Origin: Sphingobacteriales bacterium 39-19
Lineage (GTDB): Bacteria; Bacteroidota; Bacteroidia; Chitinophagales; Chitinophagaceae
Reading direction: 5' to 3'
NCBI GenBank assembly: GCA_001898465.1
Contig: MKTX01000008.1
Location: 90,732 to 154,731, forward strand
DNA: 64,000 bases
This document shows positions 26,932 to 35,324 of this stretch, piece after piece. Under the pieces are notes generated by a model. That model was not told the origin of the DNA. It did not search any database and worked only from the letters and a program-made list of their open reading frames with translations. Positions within the stretch are counted from its first letter, which is position 1. Each line of letters opens with the position of its first letter. Both the position numbers and the translations under genes were made by a program.

Positions 26932-27683
26932 ATATGTAGCCCGCCACATGCGCTTATCGTTTGGCCGGTAATATAACTGGCCATATCGCTTGCCAGGAAC
27001 AAGGCTACCTGGGCAATATCAAAGCCGGTTGCAAAACGGCCCAGAGGAATACCTGCTTTATATTTATCAGCGCCTTCGCCATCTTGTAAATACGAGGTCA
27101 TATCCGTTTCTACAAAACCGGGCGCAATAGCGTTGCACCTTATATTGCGGCTACCCAGTTCTTTTGCCACACTTTTGGTAAAGCCAATAATACCGGCTTT
27201 ACTGGCCGCATAACTGCTTTGCCCGGCATTCCCCATTTCGCCGATTACACTGCTCATATTAATAATCACGCCAGCCTTGGCTTTCATCATGGGGCGAATA
27301 ACCTGCTTGGTCATATTAAAAACGCTTTTTAAATTTACCTGCATCACATCATCCCATTGCTCCGGCGTCATGCGTAACAATAAATTATCTTTTGATATGC
27401 CTGCATTGTTTACACAAATATCTACCTGGCCAAATTCTTTCAATACTTCGCTCACCAGGGTTTCACAGGCAGCAAAATCGGCAGCATTACTTTGAATTGC
27501 TTTTGCATTTACTCCAAATGCTTTTAATTTAGCTTCCAGTGCTGTTGCTTTTTCAGCGCTCGATTCACTTACATAAGTAAATACTACATGAGCGCCATGT
27601 TCAGCAAATAAAAGAGCAATAGCTTCTCCAATTCCCCGGGCTGCCCCGGTTACAATAGCCGTTTTTCCCTGTAATAATTTCAT
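26928..27683 (-). CDS. fabG: 3-oxoacyl-[acyl-carrier-protein] reductase FabG (SDR family)
   Basis: 251 residues from the ATG at 27683; a second ATG lies three codons upstream at 27692, and longer in-frame extensions are not plausible. Classical short-chain dehydrogenase: TGAARGIGE (NADP-binding Gly motif), NNAGISKDNLLLRM, the catalytic Ser in INMSSVIGEMGN, and YAASKAG (Tyr-x3-Lys), followed by RCNAIAPGFVETDM. The NNAGI..DNLL and GFVETDM details fit FabG, which reduces 3-ketoacyl-ACP in fatty-acid elongation, though no other fab gene is adjacent. Confidence 0.85.
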   Translation of the reverse strand: MKLLQGKTAIVTGAARGIGEAIALLFAEHGAHVVFTYVSESSAEKATALEAKLKAFGVNAKAIQSNAADFAACETLVSEVLKEFGQVDICVNNAGISKDNLLLRMTPEQWDDVMQVNLKSVFNMTKQVIRPMMKAKAGVIINMSSVIGEMGNAGQSSYAASKAGIIGFTKSVAKELGSRNIRCNAIAPGFVETDMTSYLQDGEGADKYKAGIPLGRFATGFDIAQVALFLASDMASYITGQTISACGGLHI

Positions 27684-27704
27684 AACATTCATTTTTAATC
27701 TCAA

Positions 27705-27712
27705 CAAAAATA
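27705..27712 (-). promoter_or_regulatory. Candidate -7 box for fabG
   Basis: TATTTTTG on the minus strand fits the Bacteroidota TAnnTTTG -7 element, 12 bases before the ATG at 27692 and 21 before that at 27683. No good -33 TTTG is seen. Confidence 0.4.
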
Positions 27713-27773
27713 ACCGATTGCTGTTAAGTATGTTCGCACCCGCTGTATATTTTTTATTTTTAACTACAGGGTT

Positions 27774-27781
27774 TACATTTG
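27774..27781 (+). promoter_or_regulatory. Candidate -7 box immediately before the citrulline-hydrolase-like gene
   Basis: TACATTTG fits TAnnTTTG and ends five bases before the ATG at 27787. Used as a promoter it would give a leaderless transcript, and it supports choosing this start over the upstream in-frame codons. Confidence 0.45.
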
Positions 27782-27786
27782 CCATT

Positions 27787-28689
27787 ATGCAAACTACATC
27801 TGCCATTGCCATGATGCGCCCGGCTTCATTTGGATTTAACCGGGAAACGGCTAAAGACAATTATTTTCAAAATAAAAACCTGGCAACAAAAAATATACAA
27901 GAGGCTGCCCTGGCAGAATTTGATCAAATGGTTTCCCAATTAAGATCCGTGGGCATACAGGTTTTATTATTGCAGGATGATGATGCTACCGTAAAACCCG
28001 ATGCCATTTTTTTAAACAACTGGTTTTGCTGCATGGATGAGACCCTATTTATATTCCCGATGCATGCCGCTAACCGAAGAATTGAAAAAACCCAAAGCCA
28101 CATTGATACGCTAAAAGCTTTTACGCATATCCATACCGTACAAAACTGGAGTAATCATGAAGAGGCCGCTGTCTTTTTAGAAGGTACCGGCAGCATGATT
28201 ATAGATCATGTAAACCGAATCATTTACGCCTGCCTTTCACAAAGAACAAATAAAGATTTACTATACCGGTTTGCTAAAAAAAATAAATACCAGGTTATCG
28301 CATTTACGGCAAAGGATAAAAATGGAAATGCCATTTATCATACCAATGTAATGATGTGCCTGGGCCCTCAATTTGCTGTTATTTGTTTAGATGCCATCGC
28401 AGATGAAACTGAAAAAAAGAAAGTAAGTGAAAGTCTTGCACAAACCGGGCATACCTGCATTGCTATAACCCAAGACCAGGTGTTACAATTTGCAGGTAAT
28501 ATGCTGGCGCTTCACAATAGCCAAAAAGAACCCTTTTTGGTAATGAGCAGTACAGCCTATACTGCTTTAAATAAAAGCCAACTGGAAAAATTAGAAAAAC
28601 AAGCCACCATCCTTACAGCACATGTTCCGCATATTGAACAAGCCGGGGGCGGCAGTGTACGATGCATGATGGCGGAATTGTTTTATTAA
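27787..28689 (+). CDS. Amidinotransferase-fold hydrolase, citrulline-utilisation hydrolase (CtlX)-like
   Basis: 300 residues from the ATG at 27787. It has the guanidino-group modifying (pentein) pattern: N-terminal MRPASFGFN, the acidic motif FLEGTGS with SMIIDH, the histidine region YHTNVMMCLG, and a C-terminal catalytic cysteine in GGGSVRCM (about Cys293). It resembles the arginine-deiminase-related family that includes CtlX, proposed to hydrolyse citrulline; arginine or another guanidine compound is the alternative. It is divergent from fabG. The chosen start follows a TACATTTG box. Confidence 0.75.
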   Translation: MQTTSAIAMMRPASFGFNRETAKDNYFQNKNLATKNIQEAALAEFDQMVSQLRSVGIQVLLLQDDDATVKPDAIFLNNWFCCMDETLFIFPMHAANRRIEKTQSHIDTLKAFTHIHTVQNWSNHEEAAVFLEGTGSMIIDHVNRIIYACLSQRTNKDLLYRFAKKNKYQVIAFTAKDKNGNAIYHTNVMMCLGPQFAVICLDAIADETEKKKVSESLAQTGHTCIAITQDQVLQFAGNMLALHNSQKEPFLVMSSTAYTALNKSQLEKLEKQATILTAHVPHIEQAGGGSVRCMMAELFY

Positions 28690-28716
28690 CCCCTGCTATT
28701 ACAAGCCTGCATGGTT

Positions 28717-28724
28717 TATCTTTG
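28717..28724 (+). promoter_or_regulatory. Candidate -7 box immediately before the ABC-F gene
   Basis: TATCTTTG fits TAnnTTTG and ends five bases before the ATG at 28730, again predicting a leaderless or near-leaderless mRNA. No convincing -33 element is seen. Confidence 0.45.
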
Positions 28725-28729
28725 CCGCT

Positions 28730-30619
28730 ATGCATTATGCTTCAGTTGAAAATTTAAGTAAGAGTTTTGGTATCCGGTCGCTTTTTAAGAACATCCACTT
28801 GCATATAGAAGAGGGTGATAAAATTGCCCTGGTTGCCCGCAATGGAAGCGGCAAAAGCACCCTTATGAAAATTATTGCCGGCCTGGATACCGCCGATTCG
28901 GGAACGGTGTGGATTCATAAAGATATTAAACCCGTTATGCTGCAGCAAGACCATCAATTTGATCTTGAAAAAACAATTTGGGATAATATTTTACAAGCCG
29001 ATAACCCGGTGGTAAAAGCGGTAAAAGAATATGAGCAATATTTAGAAGACCCCAATCACAATGAACAGGAACTTGCGGCCCTTATGGCTAAATTAGATAA
29101 CCTGGATGCCTGGAGTTTTGAAAGTGATTTAAAACAAATTTTAGGAAAGTTGCAAATTCACAACCTGGCAGAAAAAACCGGCAGGTTAAGTGGCGGGCAA
29201 AAGAAAAGAGTAGCCCTGGCCCAGGCCCTTATTGAAGCCCAACTGTATAATGGCCGCTGCCTGCTTATTATGGATGAGCCCACCAACCATTTAGATGTAA
29301 GTATGATTGAATGGCTGGAGCAATACCTGGGTTCCGCAAAACTTACGCTCTTGCTGGTAACGCATGACCGGTATTTTTTAGATGCCGTTTGCAATGAAAT
29401 TATTGAAATAGATGATGAACAAATTTATACCTACCGGGGCGATTACGATTATTTTTTAGAACAAAAAGCACTGCGGCACGAAGTACAGCAAAGCGAATTA
29501 CAAAAAGATAAAAATATTTACCGCAAAGAACTGGAATGGATGCGCAAGCAACCCAAAGCACGCACTACCAAAAGCAAAAGCCGGCAGGATGCTTTTACCG
29601 ATGTAGAACAGCGGGTAAAACAACAAAAAGATATTGCAGAAGTAAGTTTACAGGTTAAGATGACCCGGCTGGGCGGTAAGATTCTTGAAATGAAAAAAGT
29701 ATATAAATCTTTTGGTGACCTTACGCTCATAAAAGGGTTTGATTATACATTTAAAAAAGGAGAACGTATTGGAATTGTAGGCAAAAACGGGGTGGGTAAA
29801 TCTACCTTTTTAAAAATTGCCTTGCAGCAAGAAGCGCCGGATAGTGGTAAAATTAACCATGGAGATACCGTTTTATTTGGGCATTTCAGCCAGGAAGGCT
29901 TACAATATAAAGAAGATAAGAGAGCCATTGAATTTGTAAAAGACATGGCGGAATATTTTCCCTTAGCCGATGGCAGTAAAATTTCTGCAAGCCAGTTTAT
30001 GCTAAAATTTGGCTTTACAGATGAACAACAATACACACCGCTAAGTAAATTAAGCGGGGGAGAAAAAAGAAGGTTACATTTATTAAGTATCCTTTTTCGA
30101 AATCCTAACTTTTTAATTTTGGATGAGCCTACCAACGACCTGGATTTACAAACACTGCGTACTTTAGAAGAATTTCTCCTTGATTTTCCGGGATGTATTT
30201 TAATTGTAAGCCATGACAGGTATTTTATGGATCGCATGGTAGATCATCTTTTTGTATTTGAAGGAAATGGAGTGATTACTGATTTCCCGGGCAATTATAC
30301 CCAATACCGGATAGCCCAATCCAAAGAAAATAAAAATACAGCAGCCCCAAAACCCAAACCCGGAACCCCGGTGGCAGCCCCCCCGGTGCCCCAAAACAGC
30401 ACTGTAAAAAAACTTTCTTTTAAAGAAAAATATGAGTTGGAAAATATAGAACAGGATATACCAAAATTACAGGAGGAGAAAAAACGCCTGGAAGAAAAGC
30501 TCATGCAAAACCTGCCCTATGAGGAGCTTCAAAAAACATCGGCCCGTATAGCCGAAATTATACAATTGCTGGAAGAAAAAGAAAATCGCTGGTTAATGCT
30601 GAGCGAACGCTTACCTTAA
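28730..30619 (+). CDS. ABC-F family ATP-binding protein (Uup-like)
   Basis: 629 residues with two ABC ATPase cassettes and no membrane segments. Cassette 1 has Walker A in ARNGSGKST, signature LSGGQKKR and LLIMDEPTNHLD; cassette 2 has GKNGVGKST, LSGGEKRR and LILDEPTNDLD. A linker (about 230-320) separates them. The C-terminal 90 residues hold a Pro/Lys stretch and a coiled coil (EQDIPKLQEEKKRLEEKLM), as in Uup proteins, which act on ribosomes or branched DNA. The next gene starts 13 bp later and is probably co-transcribed. Confidence 0.88.
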   Translation: MHYASVENLSKSFGIRSLFKNIHLHIEEGDKIALVARNGSGKSTLMKIIAGLDTADSGTVWIHKDIKPVMLQQDHQFDLEKTIWDNILQADNPVVKAVKEYEQYLEDPNHNEQELAALMAKLDNLDAWSFESDLKQILGKLQIHNLAEKTGRLSGGQKKRVALAQALIEAQLYNGRCLLIMDEPTNHLDVSMIEWLEQYLGSAKLTLLLVTHDRYFLDAVCNEIIEIDDEQIYTYRGDYDYFLEQKALRHEVQQSELQKDKNIYRKELEWMRKQPKARTTKSKSRQDAFTDVEQRVKQQKDIAEVSLQVKMTRLGGKILEMKKVYKSFGDLTLIKGFDYTFKKGERIGIVGKNGVGKSTFLKIALQQEAPDSGKINHGDTVLFGHFSQEGLQYKEDKRAIEFVKDMAEYFPLADGSKISASQFMLKFGFTDEQQYTPLSKLSGGEKRRLHLLSILFRNPNFLILDEPTNDLDLQTLRTLEEFLLDFPGCILIVSHDRYFMDRMVDHLFVFEGNGVITDFPGNYTQYRIAQSKENKNTAAPKPKPGTPVAAPPVPQNSTVKKLSFKEKYELENIEQDIPKLQEEKKRLEEKLMQNLPYEELQKTSARIAEIIQLLEEKENRWLMLSERLP

Positions 30620-30632
30620 TTAACTTCATAAC

Positions 30633-31778
30633 ATGAAAGAACGGTTTTATTCCTTAGATGTATTTAGAGGCGCAACCGTAGCACTCATGATACTGGTAAA
30701 TAACCCCGGCAGCTGGAGCCATATTTATGCACCCCTGGAACATGCCGCCTGGCATGGTTGTACGCCCACCGATTTGGTTTTCCCCTTTTTTTTGTTTGCC
30801 GTAGGAAATGCGCTTGCATTTGTAATGCCTAAAATGGAAGAAAAAGGAACCGGCTATTTTTTAAAAAAAGTATGTAAACGCAGCCTGCTCATTTTCATCA
30901 TAGGTTTAGCCCTTAATTGGTTTCCTTTTATAAAATATGATGCAGATGGAAGTATTGTTGCTAAAGGCTTTGATCAACTTCGCATAATGGGTGTACTGCA
31001 ACGCATTGCCCTGGCTTATTTATTTGCCTCGCTGCTCATTTATTTTTTAAAATTACAATGGGCTTTTGTAGCAGGGTTTTTTATTTTGCTATTGTATTGG
31101 TTTTTATGTGTAGCGCTTAACCCTGCCGACCCTTTCAGCCTGGCGGGCTGGTTTGGCACCCGGGTAGATATGGCTGTATTTGGCGCTAATCATATGTATC
31201 ATGGCGAAGGGGTTGCTTTTGATCCCGAAGGATTAATGAGTACGATGGGGGCTATTGTACAGGTAATTTTTGGATATATAGCCGGCCATTATATTATCCA
31301 CAAAGGAAAAAACCATGAAATGCTTAATGGCCTGTTTGTAGCCGGCTGCGTGTTGATATTTTCAGGCTTTTGCTGGGATATGGTTTTCCCCATCAACAAG
31401 AAAATCTGGAGCAGCAGCTATGTAATTTATACTACCGGGCTTGCCCTGTTAATCATTTCGGTAATGATATACCAGGTAGAATTTAAAAATGCCCGCCAGG
31501 GATGGAGCCGCTTTTTTAATGTATTCGGTAAAAACCCGCTTTTCATATTTGCCTTAAGCGCTATTGTAGTAAAAGCTTTTGCTTTAATAAGGATCCCCAT
31601 CATCCAAAATGGAGAACCCGGTTACACCACACCCTTATCATGGTTTTACAACCATATCTGTGTGCCCTTATTTGAGAATGAAAAAAATGCATCCCTGCTG
31701 TATGCACTATGCTTTATCACCCTCATGTGGTTTATCGCCTGGGTGCTGCACCGCAAAAAAATATACATTAAAGTATAG
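30633..31778 (+). CDS. HGSNAT/DUF5009-like multi-pass membrane acyltransferase
   Basis: 381 residues with about ten transmembrane helices. The opening ERFYSLDVFRGATVALMILVNNPGSW and HAAWHGCTPTDLVFPFFLFAVG (with the conserved active-site His) match the heparan-alpha-glucosaminide N-acetyltransferase-like family. Bacterial members are thought to acetylate sugars across the inner membrane; the substrate here is unknown. It follows the ABC-F gene by 13 bp and its 3' end overlaps the convergent epimerase gene by 11 bp. Confidence 0.85.
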   Translation: MKERFYSLDVFRGATVALMILVNNPGSWSHIYAPLEHAAWHGCTPTDLVFPFFLFAVGNALAFVMPKMEEKGTGYFLKKVCKRSLLIFIIGLALNWFPFIKYDADGSIVAKGFDQLRIMGVLQRIALAYLFASLLIYFLKLQWAFVAGFFILLLYWFLCVALNPADPFSLAGWFGTRVDMAVFGANHMYHGEGVAFDPEGLMSTMGAIVQVIFGYIAGHYIIHKGKNHEMLNGLFVAGCVLIFSGFCWDMVFPINKKIWSSSYVIYTTGLALLIISVMIYQVEFKNARQGWSRFFNVFGKNPLFIFALSAIVVKAFALIRIPIIQNGEPGYTTPLSWFYNHICVPLFENEKNASLLYALCFITLMWFIAWVLHRKKIYIKV

Positions 31779-32724
31779 ATTTTATTTGAAAAGTAGTTTT
31801 AAATTCTTTTTTCTCACCGGGTTTTAAAATGGTAAGCCCCATTTTATTATTGAATGCATTGGGCGCTGCACTCATATTTTCTATGGCAATAGAGGTACGG
31901 CCCGGCGGTGTATATATTTGTAAATATGGATATCCCTTACCGGGTATAATTTGTAGTTGTAACCCGGCTTCTCGATTGGTAAGAGTACAAACGGGCTTAT
32001 TTTTTTGAGACCTTACCCTAAAGCAATCATCTAAATGAAGTTCATTTATCTTTCGGGGTTTTAAGAATTCTTTATTTTTAATTATTTTACCTGTAGGCAT
32101 CAGTGCATCACTGAGCTCAACCTTTTTTTTGCAATCTATTTGCAGGTAAAGATCATCTACTTTGCCGCCCAGGGTAAAATAGGGGTGCCAGCCATCGGTA
32201 ACCGGTAGTTTTTCTTTACCGGTATTTTTAATCTTTGTTGTAATAATTAACCGGTTATTTTTTTTAAGATGGTACTGTACCGTACAGCCATAAGAAAAAG
32301 GATAACCGCTATCTTCCATTTTATACTTGTATTCCATTTCTACATATACAGATTGTGGCAACACTTTAGTTTTTGTAATCGTAAAAGGAACTTTGTATAA
32401 AAATCCATGCAGGGCATGATCTCCCAGTTTAAAACTATTTACCGTATAATTTTTATTTTTAAAACGATAAGAGCTGTTCTGTAACCGGCCTGAAAAGGGT
32501 GATAATTTAAGCCCCCGGAAACCAAGTTGCTCCAAATTCTCTTTTATATCCACAGCATCTTCATAGCCTTCAATGATATTAAAAAGACCGGCCCCCTGCC
32601 GAGTATAAAAAGCATGCAGGGCGGCACCCGCCGATGGAATTAATTCAACGCTTGATGGCGCCCGGGTATCGGTTAAGATTATTTTTTTTATCCCCTCTTC
32701 TGTTGTGTGTGTAATTGTAAACAT
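31768..32724 (-). CDS. Aldose 1-epimerase (galactose mutarotase)-like protein
   Basis: 318 residues, beta-rich. The mutarotase active-site pattern is present: LSPFSGRLQNSSY near residue 75-90, a histidine in DHALHGF, the catalytic-type His in DGWHPYFTLGG, and a C-terminal acidic residue in AIENMSAAPNAFN. The family interconverts alpha and beta anomers of sugars. It is distant from GalM, closer to the aldose-epimerase-like group found across Bacteroidota, so the sugar is unclear. Single gene; its stop overlaps that of the convergent acyltransferase gene. Confidence 0.8.
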   Translation of the reverse strand: MFTITHTTEEGIKKIILTDTRAPSSVELIPSAGAALHAFYTRQGAGLFNIIEGYEDAVDIKENLEQLGFRGLKLSPFSGRLQNSSYRFKNKNYTVNSFKLGDHALHGFLYKVPFTITKTKVLPQSVYVEMEYKYKMEDSGYPFSYGCTVQYHLKKNNRLIITTKIKNTGKEKLPVTDGWHPYFTLGGKVDDLYLQIDCKKKVELSDALMPTGKIIKNKEFLKPRKINELHLDDCFRVRSQKNKPVCTLTNREAGLQLQIIPGKGYPYLQIYTPPGRTSIAIENMSAAPNAFNNKMGLTILKPGEKKEFKTTFQIKSIL

Positions 32725-32880
32725 ATAACAAAGTACAACAGTTTTTTAAATTTCTTTTGTTCGGGTTTTATTAACAGTTCCTGTTTGCTTTAACAAAAAC
32801 TTACCGAAGGGCTTTTAATCTTTTTCTCATTTTTCCTTTCTATTTTATTGAACGGCTGTAAATCCCGGTTCAACAATTAT

Positions 32881-33552
32881 ATGAAAAAGCAAATTTTACT
32901 TTCCTTATTTTCACTTTTATCTGCAGTGGTTTTTGGCCAAAAGGTTGCCGATAAAGTAAGTTTCGGTTTGCAGGCCGGGTATGCCAATTATGGTATGCAA
33001 GGCGATGCCGTAAGCAATTTAAAAAGCCTGATTGATTATGCCGACGGCATGGTTACTACCCAAAACAGGAATGGTTTTTACGCAGGCATAAATGCATCCA
33101 TTCCCCTGGGATCCGGCGTTTCATTGATGCCTGCCGTACAGTACACACAAAAAGGATATGAACTAAAGGGTGCATTAAATATAAAAGGATTGGAGTTTTT
33201 GGGCGCCAATGCAAAAGCACAATTACAAAATGATTACATTGATATTCCTGTATTATTAAAAGCTGACCTGGGTGGTTTTAATGTATTTGCCGGTCCACAG
33301 GTTTCTTACCTGGCTTCTTCAACATTACGCACTACAGCAGGTGTACTGGGCATTAACCTTCTCGATAAAAAGTTAGATGCCAGTAACCAGTTTAACAAAT
33401 GGGATGCCGGCGTTACAGCAGGGGTTGGCTATTCATTTTCTAATTTTAATGTTAATGCTTCTTATGATTATGGCTTATCAAAAGTAGATGCCAATAAATC
33501 AGTAAAATCTTACAACCGGGGTTTTAAACTGGGTGTAGGAATAAATTTTTAA
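32881..33552 (+). CDS. Outer-membrane beta-barrel (porin family, PorT-like) protein
   Basis: 223 residues from the ATG at 32881; an upstream in-frame ATG at 32848 would precede the signal peptide. The signal peptide (KKQILLSLFSLLSAVVFGQ) is followed by alternating short strands: VSFGLQAGYANYGM, NGFYAGINASIPLG, VSLMPAVQYTQKGYELKG, and a C-terminal RGFKLGVGINF strand ending in Phe. This is the small 8-stranded outer-membrane protein pattern common in Bacteroidota. Function unknown. A strong terminator follows 15 bp after the stop. Confidence 0.8.
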   Translation: MKKQILLSLFSLLSAVVFGQKVADKVSFGLQAGYANYGMQGDAVSNLKSLIDYADGMVTTQNRNGFYAGINASIPLGSGVSLMPAVQYTQKGYELKGALNIKGLEFLGANAKAQLQNDYIDIPVLLKADLGGFNVFAGPQVSYLASSTLRTTAGVLGINLLDKKLDASNQFNKWDAGVTAGVGYSFSNFNVNASYDYGLSKVDANKSVKSYNRGFKLGVGINF

Positions 33553-33566
33553 ACCAGCATAAAAAT

Positions 33567-33590
33567 GGCTCCTTTACCGGAGCCTTTTTT
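33567..33590 (+). terminator. Intrinsic terminator after the beta-barrel gene
   Basis: GGCTCC (33567-33572) and GGAGCC (33579-33584) with a six-base loop, followed by eight T. Confidence 0.9.
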
Positions 33591-33601
33591 TTAAAATAAA
33601 A

Positions 33602-33623
33602 TACCCCTGTATAAGCAGGGGTA
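33602..33623 (-). terminator. Hairpin, probable terminator on the minus strand
   Basis: A perfect 8-bp stem, TACCCCTG (33602-33609) and CAGGGGTA (33616-33623), followed on the minus strand by a T/A-rich stretch (TTTTATTTT). It is separate from the plus-strand terminator just before it and implies minus-strand transcription entering from the 33650-34060 region. Confidence 0.6.
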
Positions 33624-33649
33624 ATTTCTTTCGGGGATTTTAAAACGGG

Positions 33650-34031
33650 TTACGATGCAATGAAATTTTTTAGCCGCTTAAACTCTCTGTCATCACTAAA
33701 AAACAGGCTGTTTAAAGCTGCTGATAAAGATTTTACAAAAAGCACAAAACCGTTGGGTTCATTTTTTTTCATAATACTGGATTTTGGTATTTCAAAATTA
33801 AAAACTAATTCCTTTATTGTCAATTGGGTTTTTTCTAAAAATAGCAAGGCGTATATTCCACAAACCATACAGCATTTATACAATCTCAGCCTGCCTGTTT
33901 TTACGATGGTACCCTTTTTTCTTATAGTATTTAATCGGATACATATCCGCCTGCTGCCTGAATTTATTTATTACAACTTTGAATAAATAAGCAACCGGGT
34001 TGATGGTTTTACCTGCACTTATTTCATTCAT
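33650..34031 (-). other. Possible small coding unit or decayed gene, minus strand
   Basis: Between the beta-barrel gene and mqnC there are two short minus-strand reading frames that abut by a few bases. The first starts at an ATG at 34031 and ends at 33876 (about 50 residues, basic: GKTINPVAYLFKVVINKF and a Lys/Arg-rich tail). The second runs 33883-33650 from a TTG (77 residues, EFKRLKNFIAS at its end). They could be one frameshifted gene or unrelated frames. A minus-strand terminator follows at 33602-33623, and an inverted repeat overlaps the ATG (ATTTGCGTT 34030-34038, AACGCAAAT 34052-34060). I recognise no family and cannot be sure that it is translated. Confidence 0.3.
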
Positions 34032-34109
34032 TTGCGTTCGTTTTAATGTATAACGCAAATTGTTAATCTTTTATTGTATGCCATCAATGAGCCGCAACAG
34101 GGGTTGCAT

Positions 34110-35234
34110 TTAGTAATCTATGAGCTGTTCTTCCAATACATCGGGCATGTTACGCCACTCGTATTGCTGGTTTCGGAGCTGGGGCTCAAAGCCTGCCTGG
34201 CGAATCGCTTCCTGGATGCTGGTGCTGGTAAACCGGTGAGGTGCGCCCGCAGCGCTCACTACATTTTCTTCTATCATAATACTGCCAAAATCATTGGCGC
34301 CGGCATGAAGACAAAATTGTGCCACTTGTTTACCTACCGTAAGCCAGCTTGCCTGGATGTTTAAAACATTGGGCAGCATGATCCTGCTTAGGGCAATCAT
34401 ACGGATATATTCTTCTGCAGTAGTAAGATTATGTACCCCCCGTATGCGGGTAAGTAATGTATCTACATCCTGGAAGGTCCAGGGTATAAAAGCAAGAAAA
34501 CCTTTTGCAGAATCGGGTTTACGGCTTTGCACTTCTCTTATTTTTACCAGGTGGTCGAACCTCTCCGTAATTGTTTCTACATGCCCAAACATCATGGTGG
34601 CAGATGTGGTGATATTTAATTTATGGGCTTCATGCATGATGTCTAACCATTCCTGCGAACCACATTTTCCTTTACTAATAAGCCGCCTTACCCGATCGGT
34701 AAGAATTTCGGCGCCGGCTCCGGGCAGGCTATCCATACCGGCTTCCCGCAATGCCATTAAAACTTCACGGTGCGTTGATTTTTCCAGCTTGGTAATATGG
34801 GCAACTTCCGGCGGCCCCAGGGTGTGTAATTTTATATTTGGGTATAGCGATTTAATTTCTTTAAACAGGTTCACATAAAAAGAAAGGCCCAGTTCGGGAT
34901 GATGGCCGCCTTGCAGCAATAATTGATCACCGCCATAGCGAATGGTTTCATCAATTTTCTTTTTATAGGTTTCAATATCGGTGATGTAGGCATCCTTATG
35001 CCCCGGGATCCGGTAAAAATTACAAAATTTACAATTGGCAATACATACATTGGTGGTATTTACATTGCGGTCTATTTGCCAGGTTACTTTTCCGTGAGGT
35101 ACCTGCTTTATTCTAAGTTCATTGGCTACAAAGGCCAAATCGGCCAATGCAGCGTTTTCAAATAAAAAAACCCCTTCTTCTACAGTAAGAAACTCAAAGG
35201 CAAGCGCTTTTGAGTATAAATCATCTAATTTCAT
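34110..35234 (-). CDS. mqnC: Cyclic dehypoxanthinyl futalosine synthase MqnC
   Basis: 374 residues from the ATG at 35234 (21 extra in-frame codons upstream overlap the promoter). A radical-SAM enzyme of the futalosine menaquinone pathway. The cluster-binding motif is C64-IAN-C68-KF-C71 in CIANCKFCNFYR, followed by QGGHHPELGLSFY and LHTLGPPEV. The MqnC-specific SIMIEENVVSAAGAPHR segment is near the C terminus, which separates it from MqnE. It cyclises dehypoxanthinyl futalosine by a radical mechanism. It stands alone here and is divergent from the aspartic-protease gene. Confidence 0.9.
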   Translation of the reverse strand: MKLDDLYSKALAFEFLTVEEGVFLFENAALADLAFVANELRIKQVPHGKVTWQIDRNVNTTNVCIANCKFCNFYRIPGHKDAYITDIETYKKKIDETIRYGGDQLLLQGGHHPELGLSFYVNLFKEIKSLYPNIKLHTLGPPEVAHITKLEKSTHREVLMALREAGMDSLPGAGAEILTDRVRRLISKGKCGSQEWLDIMHEAHKLNITTSATMMFGHVETITERFDHLVKIREVQSRKPDSAKGFLAFIPWTFQDVDTLLTRIRGVHNLTTAEEYIRMIALSRIMLPNVLNIQASWLTVGKQVAQFCLHAGANDFGSIMIEENVVSAAGAPHRFTSTSIQEAIRQAGFEPQLRNQQYEWRNMPDVLEEQLIDY

Positions 35235-35282
35235 TGCACTAAATTTAAATAACGGAGTGGTTTGCCTTGTATTTATTGGCTG

Positions 35283-35290
35283 CAAAGTTA
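35283..35290 (-). promoter_or_regulatory. Candidate -7 box for mqnC
   Basis: TAACTTTG on the minus strand matches TAnnTTTG, 48 bases before the mqnC ATG. No clear -33 element. Confidence 0.4.
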
Positions 35291-35324
35291 CGAGCAAACG
35301 ATAGAAAATGACAGATATTCTACC

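Noticed and set aside
29743..30237. A 164-codon minus-strand frame opposite the ABC-F gene
   Set aside because: Overlaps the second ATPase cassette completely; Ser/Leu-rich shadow sequence without a start signal.
34357..34878. A 173-codon plus-strand frame opposite mqnC
   Set aside because: MqnC on the other strand has all cluster-binding and family motifs.
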